A DNA stretch of 64,000 nucleotides from assembly GCF_003205575.1 (NCBI RefSeq), contig NZ_PYBW01000025.1, positions 36,185 through 100,184 of the forward strand, given 5' to 3'. The position numbers and the translations under genes were made by a program. This document shows, piece by piece, positions 27,019 to 36,007 of this stretch. The notes beneath the pieces are model-generated. The model was not told the DNA's origin and searched no databases. It saw nothing but the letters and a program-made list of their open reading frames with translations. Numbering within the stretch: position 1 is the stretch's first letter; each line of letters opens with the position of its first letter. This DNA is from Streptomyces tateyamensis. Lineage in GTDB: Bacteria; Actinomycetota; Actinomycetes; Streptomycetales; Streptomycetaceae.

Positions 27019-28194
27019 CTAGTGCGCCCCCGGTGCCTGCCGCCCCTTCCGCACCAGGAACCCCACCCCGGCCACCACCAGCGCGGCCACCACGCCCCCC
27101 GCCACGTAGAGCCACCCCGGCGTTCCCCCCGCCGCGCCCACCACGGGCACCGCCGAGGCCGCCACCGACTCCGGCGCCCCCTGCGACTCCACCCGGGCCA
27201 GCAGCGGATTGTCCCTGGGCCCGTCGTCCACAGCCGGATTCGCCGCCAACGACTTCGAAGGCGACGCGATCCCGTACCCGTACCGCTCGTTCGGGGTCAC
27301 ACTGCCGTCGGGAGGGGCAGCGGCACTGGTGATCATGCGACGGATCACCTGCCCGGCCGACAGGCTCGGGTACTTGGCCCGCACCAGCGCGGCGATGGCG
27401 GAGACGTAGGCGGTGGCGTCGGAGGTGCCGGTGGCGTAGCGGTAGTCGGTGGGGGATTTCGAACCGGCGTCCCGGATTTCCACGCCAGGTGCGACCACGG
27501 AGACCTCCGGCCCGCGGTCGGACTTCTCCCAGATGTTGCCCTTCCGATCGATCGCACCGACCGCGACCACCCCCGGAAACGCTGCGGGATAAGCAACCTC
27601 CGCACCAAGATTGCCGGATCCGGCTACCAGCACCACGTCATGAGAGAGCGCGTACTGAACTGCCGAGCGCGCATCCCGATCGGTTCGCAGTGCCGCTGCG
27701 AAGGACATGTTGACCACCTTCGCGCCACGGTCCACCGCATAACGGAGTGCCTCAGCGAACCTGAGCTCGGGCCCCGCGACCACTGTGTCTGCATCCCTGA
27801 GTCCTATCCGTACCGGAAGGATGCGAGCCTTCGGGGCAAGGCCCATAACGCCGGCCAGATCAGCGTGGCCATGGCCGGCAATCAGACTCGCCATAGCTGT
27901 GCCGTGACCCACGGCATCACGTTGGCCATTCGTGTTCTCGCCGGTGAAATCGGCACCCGGAAGTACCTGGCCAGTCAGATCCTGATGGTCTGCCAGTACC
28001 CCGGTATCCAGAACGGCGACGGTAACGCCTTCCCCCTCGCTGACCGGCCACACCTTGGTTGAGGCTTCGTAAGCTTGCAACGGCCACTGCTGATCCCTGA
28101 TGTCGTCCGCGACAGCCGGGGCGGCCGCCAGCACCCACGTCAGCGCCCCGGCCGCGAGAACGGCCACGGCTCGCACCGGCCGACTGACCGCCAT
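27019..28194 (-). CDS. mycP: Mycosin-type subtilisin protease (ESX/type VII associated)
   Basis: Membrane-anchored subtilisin-family protease, 391 residues. Signal peptide at 1-29 (ending PAVAD), catalytic Asp63 (VLDTGVLADH), His97 (GHGTAMASLIAG), Ser258 (ATGTSDATAYVSA), a Pro/Ala linker and a C-terminal membrane helix (WLYVAGGVVAALVVAGVGFLV) with basic tail. This layout defines mycosins, which process or stabilise ESX secretion systems. The core (about 27,480-28,080) has weaker third-position GC than either end, a sign of mosaic history. No EccB/C/D/E genes appear in the window. Confidence 0.88.
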   Translation of the reverse strand: MAVSRPVRAVAVLAAGALTWVLAAAPAVADDIRDQQWPLQAYEASTKVWPVSEGEGVTVAVLDTGVLADHQDLTGQVLPGADFTGENTNGQRDAVGHGTAMASLIAGHGHADLAGVMGLAPKARILPVRIGLRDADTVVAGPELRFAEALRYAVDRGAKVVNMSFAAALRTDRDARSAVQYALSHDVVLVAGSGNLGAEVAYPAAFPGVVAVGAIDRKGNIWEKSDRGPEVSVVAPGVEIRDAGSKSPTDYRYATGTSDATAYVSAIAALVRAKYPSLSAGQVIRRMITSAAAPPDGSVTPNERYGYGIASPSKSLAANPAVDDGPRDNPLLARVESQGAPESVAASAVPVVGAAGGTPGWLYVAGGVVAALVVAGVGFLVRKGRQAPGAH

Positions 28195-28229
28195 ACCTGA
28201 TGTCCCCCAACCTCGACGATCTCAGCCAC

Positions 28230-29615
28230 TCATTCCACCACCCCTGGGCCAGGCAACTGGCCCGACACCCAGGTCCCCGAGTCCTCAACCAGGTACTCGG
28301 CCCGCACACCCTTCTTTCGCTTCCGGCGGCGCGATTCCTGGGGACTGACCGGCATCATCCCCACACCGGTCTCGGGTGACATGGCCGCACGGTCCTGCGC
28401 CAGGCGACTCCGCGCGCCGAGACCGGTGCCACCCTCGGTGAAGGCTTCAGATGTGCCACCGGCATATCGTCCGACCGGGCCAACCTCCGCACTCCCGATG
28501 GCGCCACCTGGTTGCCGCGCTCTCGGCCCTGGTCCTCGCTCGCCGCCAGTCAACTCCCGTTCGGGGAACTGTTTCCGGGGTCCGCCGCCGCGCCACCCGG
28601 CGCTGTTCCGGAACTCGGGGATCCCAGGAACAGGCTGTCCCACCGAACCGCTGAATCGCATCGGCGTGCGAACGTCAGGCAGACTCCCCGTCCCCGTCCC
28701 CGTCCCCGTTCCCGGCGACTGCGGCAGCTGAACTGACGATGGGCCAGTGGCTGCTGGCCCAGTGCCCATCCGGGTGACGCTGTCCAGTGCCGTGCCATCC
28801 GTGCCGGCTCCGAGCAACTGACTCATGTCCGTGGGGGCTGCAGGGGCGCCAACGGCCGTCGACTGGGGCAGTCTGGGCGCCGGAGCCGCGACACCACCAA
28901 CGATCCCGGGCTCTCTACCAGTTGCACCGCCCGAGCCGCCGAGGCGCGCGGGCGCAGCGCGACGAGCCGCAACTGCCGGCTGCGTGGCCGGCGCCACCGC
29001 GATCGCACCACCAAGTGCTCCCAGGCCTGCGCCCATGACCAGTGCACTCATCGCAGCACCAACTGATGGGTCCGGCGGCGGAACCTCATCCTCAATCCCC
29101 GGTGGCGGTGGCGGCTTCAGCACCCTCGCCGCCACGCGGTACTTGTTCGCCAAGGTCTGCATCACCGCGACCGCCTGGGTCTTGCGTTCGTCGGCGAGGG
29201 GGATCTGGGTGCTGTCGCTGCGGTCGCCGATGGCGCTGTTCCAGGTGTCGGAGATCGCGTTGCCCATCTGGTCCCAGAAGTCGGGTTCTTCGGGCATGTC
29301 GTGCTTGGCCTGGTCCATGGCCTCGGACATCAGTTTCAGGGTGTTCGCGGCGTCGTTGGCGTAGGCGGCGGTGTTGTTGACGCTGTTGGTGAGCTTGGTC
29401 ATCGCCTCGTAGAAGGCGTCGCTGCTGGCGCCCTCCCAGGAGTCCACGGCTGCTCCGGAGGCCGCGCCGAGGGCGGCGCGGATCTGCTTCAGGACGTCGG
29501 AGGCCCGCCGCCAGGGGTCGCTCGCGGACATGACGTCGCCCGAGTTGAGCGCCTCGGCCATGGCGCGCAGTTGGCCGTGGCTGTAGTGGTTGAAATCGGT
29601 GACCCCGCTGCTCAC
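28230..29615 (-). CDS. WXG100/PPE-like ESX substrate with long low-complexity tail
   Basis: A 461-residue protein. The N-terminal about 180 residues are helical with the WXG-type turn VDSWEGASSDAFYEAMTKL (split, near residue 58) and DPWRRASDVLKQIRAAL, as in PPE-like ESX cargo of actinomycetes. The rest is Gly/Pro/Ala/Thr-rich, includes a Gly-Thr repeat (GTGTGTGTGS) and ends near VEDSGTWVSGQLPG. Start GTG 29615. The tail (below about 29,100) is clearly less GC-biased than the helical part. It precedes the mycosin gene by 35 bases, so the two should be cotranscribed. Confidence 0.72.
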   Translation of the reverse strand: MSSGVTDFNHYSHGQLRAMAEALNSGDVMSASDPWRRASDVLKQIRAALGAASGAAVDSWEGASSDAFYEAMTKLTNSVNNTAAYANDAANTLKLMSEAMDQAKHDMPEEPDFWDQMGNAISDTWNSAIGDRSDSTQIPLADERKTQAVAVMQTLANKYRVAARVLKPPPPPGIEDEVPPPDPSVGAAMSALVMGAGLGALGGAIAVAPATQPAVAARRAAPARLGGSGGATGREPGIVGGVAAPAPRLPQSTAVGAPAAPTDMSQLLGAGTDGTALDSVTRMGTGPAATGPSSVQLPQSPGTGTGTGTGSLPDVRTPMRFSGSVGQPVPGIPEFRNSAGWRGGGPRKQFPERELTGGERGPGPRARQPGGAIGSAEVGPVGRYAGGTSEAFTEGGTGLGARSRLAQDRAAMSPETGVGMMPVSPQESRRRKRKKGVRAEYLVEDSGTWVSGQLPGPGVVE

Positions 29616-29678
29616 GATCGCCCCTCGCCCTTCCTGCCGGTCTGCTCGTCTGCCCTGCTGCCTAGCTGCGCTGACGGG

Positions 29679-30173
29679 TCACCAGGTGGGCAGTGCGGTC
29701 CCGCCGCTCGGCGCGCCCTTGTCCGCCGCCACCGTGCGCACCTTCGGTGGCGGGGCGGCGGGCGGGCTGGCGGGGGTGCCCAGCGACCAGCCGTCCGGAC
29801 TCACCTTGAGCCGTTGAGCGGTGTGGTGCTCCTGCTCCTCGTAGCCGGTGGCGGTGAGGTCGGCCTTGCGCTGGGCCTCGTCGATGGCGGCGTGCAGGGC
29901 GGTGAGGACGTCGCGCAGGCCGTCGCGCATCATGTCGTACTGGTCGTGCAGTGCGGTCGCCTCCGCGAACTCGCCGAAGGAGCCGCGCCCGACACCCGAC
30001 TTGGTGTGGGTGGCCGGACCGTCGGCGCTCTGCTGGAACTCCTCCAGCAGTCCGCGCACCTGGCCCGCGAAGGTCCGCAGGCCCGCCACCTCGACGCGGT
30101 AGCCGATGCCCGCGCCCGTCCCTGCACCCGTACCCGCGCCCCTACCCGCGCTGCTGCTCCCCTTGCCCGCCAC
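29679..30173 (-). CDS. Helical ESX-associated hypothetical protein
   Basis: A 164-residue protein. A Gly/Thr/Ala repeat at the N-terminus (GAGTGAGTGAG) is followed by a helical hairpin-like section: YRVEVAGLRTFAGQVRGLLE, then LRDVLTALHAAIDEAQRKAD and TATGYEEQEH. The end is Pro-rich. The length and helix pattern resemble ESX-1 secretion-associated (EspC-like) proteins that pair with PPE-like partners, but there is no WXG motif. GTG at 30173 follows GGGGAGGC. First gene of the run that leads to the WXG/PPE-like gene and mycosin. Confidence 0.65.
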   Translation of the reverse strand: MAGKGSSSAGRGAGTGAGTGAGIGYRVEVAGLRTFAGQVRGLLEEFQQSADGPATHTKSGVGRGSFGEFAEATALHDQYDMMRDGLRDVLTALHAAIDEAQRKADLTATGYEEQEHHTAQRLKVSPDGWSLGTPASPPAAPPPKVRTVAADKGAPSGGTALPTW

Positions 30174-30733
30174 GTCGCCGTGCCTCCCCAGCCGTCGTCA
30201 GGTCCAGATCCACGTCCAGGTGTTCAGCCTTCCCGAGGCTGCCGACCATTCAACGCAACGCCCACCCCTGCTGTCCACTACGCACCGTGCTGGTACGACC
30301 ACAAGAGTGGATCTTCCTGGCACGCTTGCCGGCACGCTCGAGGCTGACGGCCGGCAACCTCAGCCAGTGGTCGGACAACCATTCCGGGCCAAGCCGTCCT
30401 GTTGCGTGCGGCCTACCTGATCACGGGCGATCCGCACCTGGCGCACGATCTCGTTCAGAGCGCCCTGGCGCCGGGCCGCTCCGGCACTCTGTCGGGCCGG
30501 CAGCTGCCCCCCGTCGCAACATTGGACGCGGCACCGAACGGCCCCGTGCGCTGCATCCTCGGACCGCGAGCTGTCGCGGCGATCCGGTTCGGCTACCGAG
30601 CGGGCCGGACGTCGAAGTCCGGATCGGGGTGGACAGCTGCCGCAATGCCCCCAAGGCAGCCGCGAGGTCAATGCCACCGCAGTCACGCTCCCGGTGCCTC
30701 CGGATGCCACCCCGACCCCGGCCTGACGCCCCG
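30174..30733. other. 560-bp gap without an intact gene
   Basis: Contains the sigma-factor remnant at 30390-30470 and, near 30630-30726 in another frame, a stretch reading GGQLPQCPQGSREVNATAV then TLPVPPDATPTPA and a stop, which looks like the end of an exported protein now lacking its start. Base use is irregular compared with neighbouring genes. Confidence 0.6.
30390..30470 (+). pseudogene. Remnant of a SigE-family ECF sigma factor
   Basis: A 27-residue stretch QAVLLRAAYLITGDPHLAHD continuing LVQSALA matches the start of region 2 in the SigE-type ECF family (ALLR.AYLLTGD..LAEDLVQ.AL). No start codon with ribosome site lies upstream, and the reading loses all sigma similarity afterwards. Confidence 0.65.
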
Positions 30734-31432
30734 TCACTCCACCGGGTCCGCCACCGCCGCCGCCAGGGCCCGGCGGCAGAGTGAGTCGGCGCGCCGGGTG
30801 GTCTCCGGCAGGCGGAACTCGGGGGTCAGGGCCAGCAGCACCTCCACCGCCTCCGGCAGGCCGATCCGGTGGCCGACCGAGACGAAGACCGGCTTCACGC
30901 CCGCCCGGGTGCGCACCGCGCGGCCGACCTCGTCGCCGGAGGCGGGGTCGAGCAGCGGGGTCCACGCACCGCGGGCGGGGGCCGGCTCGGTGGCGGTGAA
31001 GAGGAACGGGGTCTTGGCGACACCCATGGTCGGCACGCCGGTCAGGACGCCCAGGTGGCTGGCGAGGCCGAGGCGGCGCGGGTGGGCCTGGCCGTAGCCG
31101 TCGCAGACGATCAGCGCGGGGGCCGCGGGCAGTTGGGCCAGGGCTTCCAGCACGGCGGGCACCTCGCGGAAGGCGAGCAGGCCGGGGATGTACGGGAACG
31201 GGACCCGGCCGACGGCGGTGGCCTCGGCGACGGGGGTGAGGTCGGGGTAGGAGAGCAGCACGGCGGCGGCCGCCACCACGTCGCGGTCGTCGTCGTAGGC
31301 CACGTCGACGCCGCAGACCAGTGCGCCCGAGGCCGGCCCGGGGCCGGTCAGCGAGACCAGCGGGCGCAGCCGCTCCTGTTCCGCGAGCGCGTCGGCCTCG
31401 GTGGTCGGCCATGGTGCGGTGATCGGGTCCAT
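30734..31432 (-). CDS. nfi: Endonuclease V (deoxyinosine 3' endonuclease)
   Basis: Repair enzyme that nicks DNA one base 3' to deoxyinosine. It has 232 residues. Family motifs: VCGVDVAYDDDRDVVAAAAV (catalytic Asp), YIPGLLAFREVPAVLEAL, LIVCDGYGQAHPRRLGLASH (second Asp, His) and GVAKTPFLF. ATG at 31432 follows AGGGGGACCCG; the ORF to 31471 is less likely. Stands alone. Confidence 0.92.
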   Translation of the reverse strand: MDPITAPWPTTEADALAEQERLRPLVSLTGPGPASGALVCGVDVAYDDDRDVVAAAAVLLSYPDLTPVAEATAVGRVPFPYIPGLLAFREVPAVLEALAQLPAAPALIVCDGYGQAHPRRLGLASHLGVLTGVPTMGVAKTPFLFTATEPAPARGAWTPLLDPASGDEVGRAVRTRAGVKPVFVSVGHRIGLPEAVEVLLALTPEFRLPETTRRADSLCRRALAAAVADPVE

Positions 31433-31514
31433 CGGGTCCCCCTGTGGAACGGACGGCGGTGCGGCCCACACGCTAGCGCGGGCCGCACCGCCGTCCGTCG
31501 CACCGGGCGGTCCG

Positions 31515-32252
31515 TCAGTTCGTGGAGACCACCACGGTCTTCGCCGCCTTGTCGTGCACGCACTGGCGGAACGGCTTGTCGAAGACGCCGAAGACGCCGT
31601 CGATCAGCCACCAGAGGCCGCAGCAGATCGCGGCCGGCAGGGTGAAGACGGCGGCCCTGGTCCAGGCTGCCGAACCGGTCGGTGCCGAGCCGTCGGCCAG
31701 CATCGCGACCCGGACGTTCATCACCTTCTTGCCGACGGTCTGACCGTCCCGCGCGAGCATCACGCCCTCGTAGACGAGGTACAGGCCGTAGTACAGCCAG
31801 ACCGCGCCGGCCCACCCGTTGCGGCTGCCGAAACCGGTGAACGGCAGCACCAGGACGGCGGCGACCACCTGGATGATCACGTAGTCGATCAGCCGGGCCA
31901 GGATCCGGCTCGGCCAGCTGCCCACCGGCGGCATCCCGGCCACCGGCACGTCACCGTAGGCGGGCGGCTGGTACGGGGTGTACTGGCCCCCGTTGTGGGG
32001 GCCGGACGGGCCGGGGGCGCCGGAGGGGCCGGGGCCGCCGGTCGGGCCAGGGGTGCCGTACGGGTCCGAGCTGCCCCCGTACGTCCCCTGGTACGGCCCG
32101 GCCCCGGGCGGGGTGTCGTCGTAGGGCGAGCCGCCGCCGTGGGGCGCAGGCGGCGGGGTGTTCGCGGGCGGGACCGGCTGTGGCGGCCGCTGGTCGGAGG
32201 GGGGCTGGCCGCCCCCCTCCGGCTCAGGGCTCGAAGGGTCGTAGGTGCTCAT
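31515..32252 (-). CDS. RDD-family membrane protein with Pro/Gly-rich N-terminus
   Basis: A 245-residue protein. Residues 1-105 are a Pro/Gly/Tyr-rich disordered tail, then an RDD domain: WPSRILARLIDYVIIQVV (Arg...Asp signature), a membrane helix AGAVWLYYGLYLVYEGVML, GQTVGKKVMNVRVAM, and a last helix pair near AICCGLWWLIDGVFGV. Ends DKAAKTVVV. RDD proteins are thought to be transporters, but the role here is unknown. A second RDD gene lies just upstream on the same strand. Confidence 0.85.
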   Translation of the reverse strand: MSTYDPSSPEPEGGGQPPSDQRPPQPVPPANTPPPAPHGGGSPYDDTPPGAGPYQGTYGGSSDPYGTPGPTGGPGPSGAPGPSGPHNGGQYTPYQPPAYGDVPVAGMPPVGSWPSRILARLIDYVIIQVVAAVLVLPFTGFGSRNGWAGAVWLYYGLYLVYEGVMLARDGQTVGKKVMNVRVAMLADGSAPTGSAAWTRAAVFTLPAAICCGLWWLIDGVFGVFDKPFRQCVHDKAAKTVVVSTN

Positions 32253-32435
32253 GCCAGCAGTAGATCACCGCAAATCTTATGTTCTGCGGATATCTGACCC
32301 GTTTCGCCCAAGCTGACACGGGATCAGCAACGGTCGTGGGACTGGCAGGTGCGAGCCGGCCGGCCGATCGCGCGCCCGGCCGCCAGCCGCTCGGCCGATC
32401 ACCGGCTCGGCAGGAGCCGTCGATGCGACGCAGGA

Positions 32436-33674
32436 TCAGCCGCGCAGCACCCGGCTGCGGCCCACCCGGTCCGGCCAGGAGACCAGGGCGGGGATCCCGA
32501 TCACCGTCAGCACCAGCAGTTGCCCGAGCAGCCAGCGCACCAGCGAGCGGCCGAACCCGGGCGCCCGCTGGTCGTCCACCGCCGCCACCCGCACGCCGGC
32601 CAGCCGCTTGCCCAGGGTCCGGCCCGCCCTGGCGGTGGGGAGCACCTCGAGCAGCAGGCCGGCCAGCAGCACGGTGCCGAGCAGCAGTCCGGCCCGGCCG
32701 AGCACCGTGCCGTCCACCAGCCAGACCTGGACCTCACGGCCCGTCAGGTGACTGGCCGTCCGGGCCTGGTCGAGCTTGCGCTGCAGGTAGCTGTCGGTGG
32801 CGGAGACCACCGGCACGGCCACGGCGGCGACCACGGCGGCGAGCAGCACGGTGTCCACCAGCCGGGCCAGCGCCCGCCGGCCCAGGCCCGCCCGGACCGC
32901 CGCGGGGGCGGCCGGCCGGCGGGCGGCCCGGGCCGGCTGGGGCAGCCGGGCCGAGCGGGACGGCTCGGGCGAGCGGCTCGGGCGGGAGTGCGCGGCCGAG
33001 CGGGAGTGCGCGGCCGGCCGGCGCGCGGGCACCGGCGCCGGCCGCGTCGCCACCACGGGCGCGGGCGTGGCCTTCGGCGGTGCCGCGACCTCCAGCGGTG
33101 CCACGGCCGCCGCCCGAGCCACGGCCTCCGGCGCCACCACGCCATCCGGCGGAGCCGCGGCCGCCGACGGGGCCGGAACGGCCTCCGCCGGGCCCGGAGC
33201 CGACCCCGGGCCCGGCATCGGCACCGGCTCCGGAGACCCCCAGGAGACCCGGGACACCTCCCCCGGCTCCAGCAGCCCGGGCTGCGCCCGCGGATCCGCC
33301 CAGCCCGCCCCCACCCCGCACTCCTCGCCCCGGATCAGCACCGCCCCGGCACCGGTCTCGTCCAGGAACACCGGCCCGGTCTCCGGCCCGGCGGCCACCA
33401 GCCGCGCCGGAGTCGGCTCCGGCGCCGGCGCCGACTGCGGGACGACGGCCACCGGGGGCGGGATGTACCGCCCCGCCGCGGCCGCCTGCGCCGCCCGCGC
33501 GGCGAACCGGGGCGCGACCAGCACCTCCCCGGCGGCGGGCGCCGGCCGGCTGGTCCCGGGCACCCAGGCGGTCCCGTTCCAGTAGCGGACGAAGCCCGGT
33601 ACGGACGGGTCGGGGTAGTAGCCGGGCTCGGGCACCACGGCGGTGTGACCGGTCGGCAACGGCTGGTCCGGCAT
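32436..33674 (-). CDS. DUF2510 plus RDD-family membrane protein
   Basis: A 412-residue protein with a DUF2510 motif at the N-terminus (GYYPDPSVPGFVRYWNGTAWV), a long Ala/Pro-rich middle of about 200 residues, and a C-terminal RDD domain: RALARLVDTVLLAAVVAAVA, then GRTLGKRLAGVRVAAVD and a last helix LLGQLLVLTVIGIPALV. It is about 170 residues longer than the neighbour with the same domain. The paired RDD genes suggest related membrane roles; function unknown. Confidence 0.8.
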   Translation of the reverse strand: MPDQPLPTGHTAVVPEPGYYPDPSVPGFVRYWNGTAWVPGTSRPAPAAGEVLVAPRFAARAAQAAAAGRYIPPPVAVVPQSAPAPEPTPARLVAAGPETGPVFLDETGAGAVLIRGEECGVGAGWADPRAQPGLLEPGEVSRVSWGSPEPVPMPGPGSAPGPAEAVPAPSAAAAPPDGVVAPEAVARAAAVAPLEVAAPPKATPAPVVATRPAPVPARRPAAHSRSAAHSRPSRSPEPSRSARLPQPARAARRPAAPAAVRAGLGRRALARLVDTVLLAAVVAAVAVPVVSATDSYLQRKLDQARTASHLTGREVQVWLVDGTVLGRAGLLLGTVLLAGLLLEVLPTARAGRTLGKRLAGVRVAAVDDQRAPGFGRSLVRWLLGQLLVLTVIGIPALVSWPDRVGRSRVLRG

Positions 33675-34053
33675 TGCAGATCCACTCTCCTGGGAGCCTC
33701 AGAGCCTCCGGCGGGGCGCACGCCACGTCGCCGGGCAGTCACAAAGGGTAGCTCCTCCGTCCCGCCCGCGCCGGAACTTGCGCGCGACTTCGCCGTTCCG
33801 GGGACACCGCGCCCGCGGACCCGGTTGGCTGACCCCGAGGTCTACCCGCGCACCGGCCCCCCGGCGCCCGTCGCGGCCCCTCCCCCGCCCCGCGCGCGGC
33901 CCCGCCCCGTGCGCCCCGCTCCGGCCGCGCGCAACCGTGGTGAAAGCCGATCGCGGAAACTCGCCGAAAGCCGTGTAAGAGTCGGGGCCCACCCCGCTCT
34001 CCCTGGTTGTAGCGCCCCTCACGGGCGACGACCGAACGAGAGGACTCGCCGAC
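33675..34053. other. 379-bp divergent intergenic region
   Basis: Between the DUF2510-RDD gene and the SsgA-like gene. It is dominated by C-rich sequence at 33,800-33,930. The last 100 bases before the SsgA-like ATG are less biased and should hold its promoter; no -35/-10 pair is convincing. No ORF or RNA gene is supported. Confidence 0.35.
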
Positions 34054-34470
34054 ATGGACAGCCGCACGAGCGTGGTGGAGCACGAACTGGAGCTGAAGCT
34101 GGTGCTCTCCCCGGAGCGAAGCGTTCCGGTCCCCGCCCGGTTCTCCTACAGCAGCCACGACCCGTACGCCGTGCACATCACCTTCCACCTGGACACCGGC
34201 ACCCCGGTGACCTGGGTGTTCGCCCGCGAGCTGCTGGTGGAGGGCACCTTCCGCCCGTGCGGGCAGGGGGACGTGCGGATCTGGCCCACCTGCAACGGGC
34301 GCCAGAGCGTGCTCTGCCTGGCACTCACCTCGCCGGGCGGGGACGCGCTGCTGGAGGCGCCGCTTCCGGCGGTGGCGGCCTGGCTGGAGCGCTGCCACCG
34401 GCTGGTGCCACCAGGCAGCGAACTGACCGTGCTGGACCTGGACGGTTCCCTCGCCGACCTGCTGGCCTGA
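34054..34470 (+). CDS. SsgA-family sporulation/cell division protein (SALP)
   Basis: A 138-residue member of the SsgA-like protein family, confined to sporulating actinomycetes, which steer septum placement, cell-wall synthesis and spore-wall maturation. Conserved pieces are PVPARFSYSSHDPYAVHITF, VTWVFARELLVEGTFRP, GDVRIWPTCNG and a final ELTVLDLDGSLADLL. ATG at 34054 follows AGAGGACTCGCCGAC. Sequence alone does not tell which SALP this is; from position it may correspond to ssgG. A second member occurs at 46322. Confidence 0.9.
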   Translation: MDSRTSVVEHELELKLVLSPERSVPVPARFSYSSHDPYAVHITFHLDTGTPVTWVFARELLVEGTFRPCGQGDVRIWPTCNGRQSVLCLALTSPGGDALLEAPLPAVAAWLERCHRLVPPGSELTVLDLDGSLADLLA

Positions 34471-34530
34471 GCGGGTGAGCGGCTCCCCACGGCGGTCACC
34501 CCGACCGGGCCGACCGCCTCGGCCGACCGG

Positions 34531-35859
34531 CTACCGAGCCGGGCCGACCGGCAACGGCTGCTCCGGCTCCCGCTGCCGCGGCACCGGCGGCAGCCCGGCC
34601 GACCGGCGCCCGGAGCGCAGCCGCACCGCGGCCACCGCCAGGAAGCAGAGCCCGATCCACGGGTACATCCCGGCCGGGACCTGCTTGAACAGGTTCATCT
34701 GCAGGTTGGTGATGCCCTTGTGCGGCACCAGCCACATCGAGAAGGAGCAGAACCCGACCACCGTCAGCCAGAACACCGTCCGCCACCGCCGCCGGCGCAC
34801 CGCCGGCGGCCGGGCGCGCTCGGTTGCGGCCTCGGCGGCCAGCAGCACCAGCAGCGGCACGCACCAGACCCAGTGGTGGGTCCAGCTGATCGGGGAGATC
34901 AGCAGCGCGGTGACGGCGGCGCAGCAGATCCCCCAGGCCTCGGCCCGCGGCAGCCGGCGGGCGTTGCGGTAGGTGGCGACCGCGACCGCCAGGCCCGCCA
35001 CCGCGACCAGCGCGGCGCCCACCGTGGCGGCCGTGCCGGGGTCGGCCAGGTGCAGGAAGCGGGCGAAGACGCCGCGCAGCGACTGGTTGTCGACGATCTC
35101 GGTCTTGCCGACCCGGGACGAGTCGTAGAGGTACTTGGTCCAGAAGCCCCAGGTGGCGTCCGGCAGCACCAGGGCGCCGAGCGCGAAGGTGGCCAGGAAG
35201 GTCCCGCCGGCCACCAGGGCGGCCCGGATCCGGCCGGTGAGCAGCAGGTAGACCGCGAAGAACCCGGGAGTCAGCTTCATCCCGGCCGCGATGCCGATCC
35301 CGACGCCCTTCCACTTGCGGCTGTCCGGCGTGGTCAGGTCCCAGAGCACCAGGCAGAGCAGGATCAGGTTGATCTGGCCGTAGCGCAGCGTGGTGAAGAC
35401 CGGCTCCAGCCAGACGCCGAGCCCGGCCACCAGCACCACCCCGGCCGGCCGCAGCTCCCGGCGAGGCCAGCCGACCAGCTTGAACGAGAGCAGCGCGGTG
35501 AGCCCGAGCAGCACCACGTTGCCCAGCGTGATCGCGATCCGCAGGAACGGGACCGGGAACCAGGTGACCGGCACGAAGAGCATCGCGGCGAACGGCGGGT
35601 AGGTGGCCGGCAGGTTCCACTGGGTGACCCGCAGCCCGTACAGGTCGTGCCCGCCCGCCACGGCCGCGCCCTCGGCCCGGTAGACGACCATGTCGACCAT
35701 CGAGGTGCCGATGAAGTGGCGCACCACCGCGTAGGCCAGCAGCGAGCCGAGCGCGATCAGCACGGCGGTGCGCAGCTGGCGGCGCGGGGCCTGGCGGACG
35801 GCCTCGCGCACCTCGCGCACGGCGGTCGTCGACCGCCGCTCCTGTTGCACCGTTGTCAC
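34531..35859 (-). CDS. GT87-type (DUF2029) polyprenyl-phosphate mannosyltransferase-like protein
   Basis: A 442-residue integral membrane glycosyltransferase-like protein of the GT-C fold with about ten helices. Typical features: SMVDMVVYRAEGAAVAGGHDLYG in the first loop (split; catalytic Asp region), LPATYPPFAAMLFVPV, LRYGQINLILLCLVLWD and ISPISWTHHWVWCVPLL. It resembles PimE/DUF2029 mannosyltransferases that use polyprenyl-phosphate mannose. GTG at 35859 has GGAG 6 bases upstream and gives VTTVQQERRSTT; an ATG at 35916 is weaker. Acceptor unknown. Confidence 0.85.
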   Translation of the reverse strand: MTTVQQERRSTTAVREVREAVRQAPRRQLRTAVLIALGSLLAYAVVRHFIGTSMVDMVVYRAEGAAVAGGHDLYGLRVTQWNLPATYPPFAAMLFVPVTWFPVPFLRIAITLGNVVLLGLTALLSFKLVGWPRRELRPAGVVLVAGLGVWLEPVFTTLRYGQINLILLCLVLWDLTTPDSRKWKGVGIGIAAGMKLTPGFFAVYLLLTGRIRAALVAGGTFLATFALGALVLPDATWGFWTKYLYDSSRVGKTEIVDNQSLRGVFARFLHLADPGTAATVGAALVAVAGLAVAVATYRNARRLPRAEAWGICCAAVTALLISPISWTHHWVWCVPLLVLLAAEAATERARPPAVRRRRWRTVFWLTVVGFCSFSMWLVPHKGITNLQMNLFKQVPAGMYPWIGLCFLAVAAVRLRSGRRSAGLPPVPRQREPEQPLPVGPAR

Positions 35860-36007
35860 TGCCTGCTCCGTCCAGCCGCCCGGTCCACCGGACTCGGCCG
35901 ACCAGCCAACGACCATACCCGAGCACCGCCCGCACGGCCTGGGACCAGGACGGCTGCGGGGCCGGGCGCACCCCCGTGCCGCCCGGTCCCGCGGCCGAAC
36001 CGAGGTG

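Noticed and set aside
32253..32435. Possible small RNA between the two RDD genes
   Set aside because: Only a short CCGCA/TGCGG repeat is visible; nothing else supports an RNA gene.
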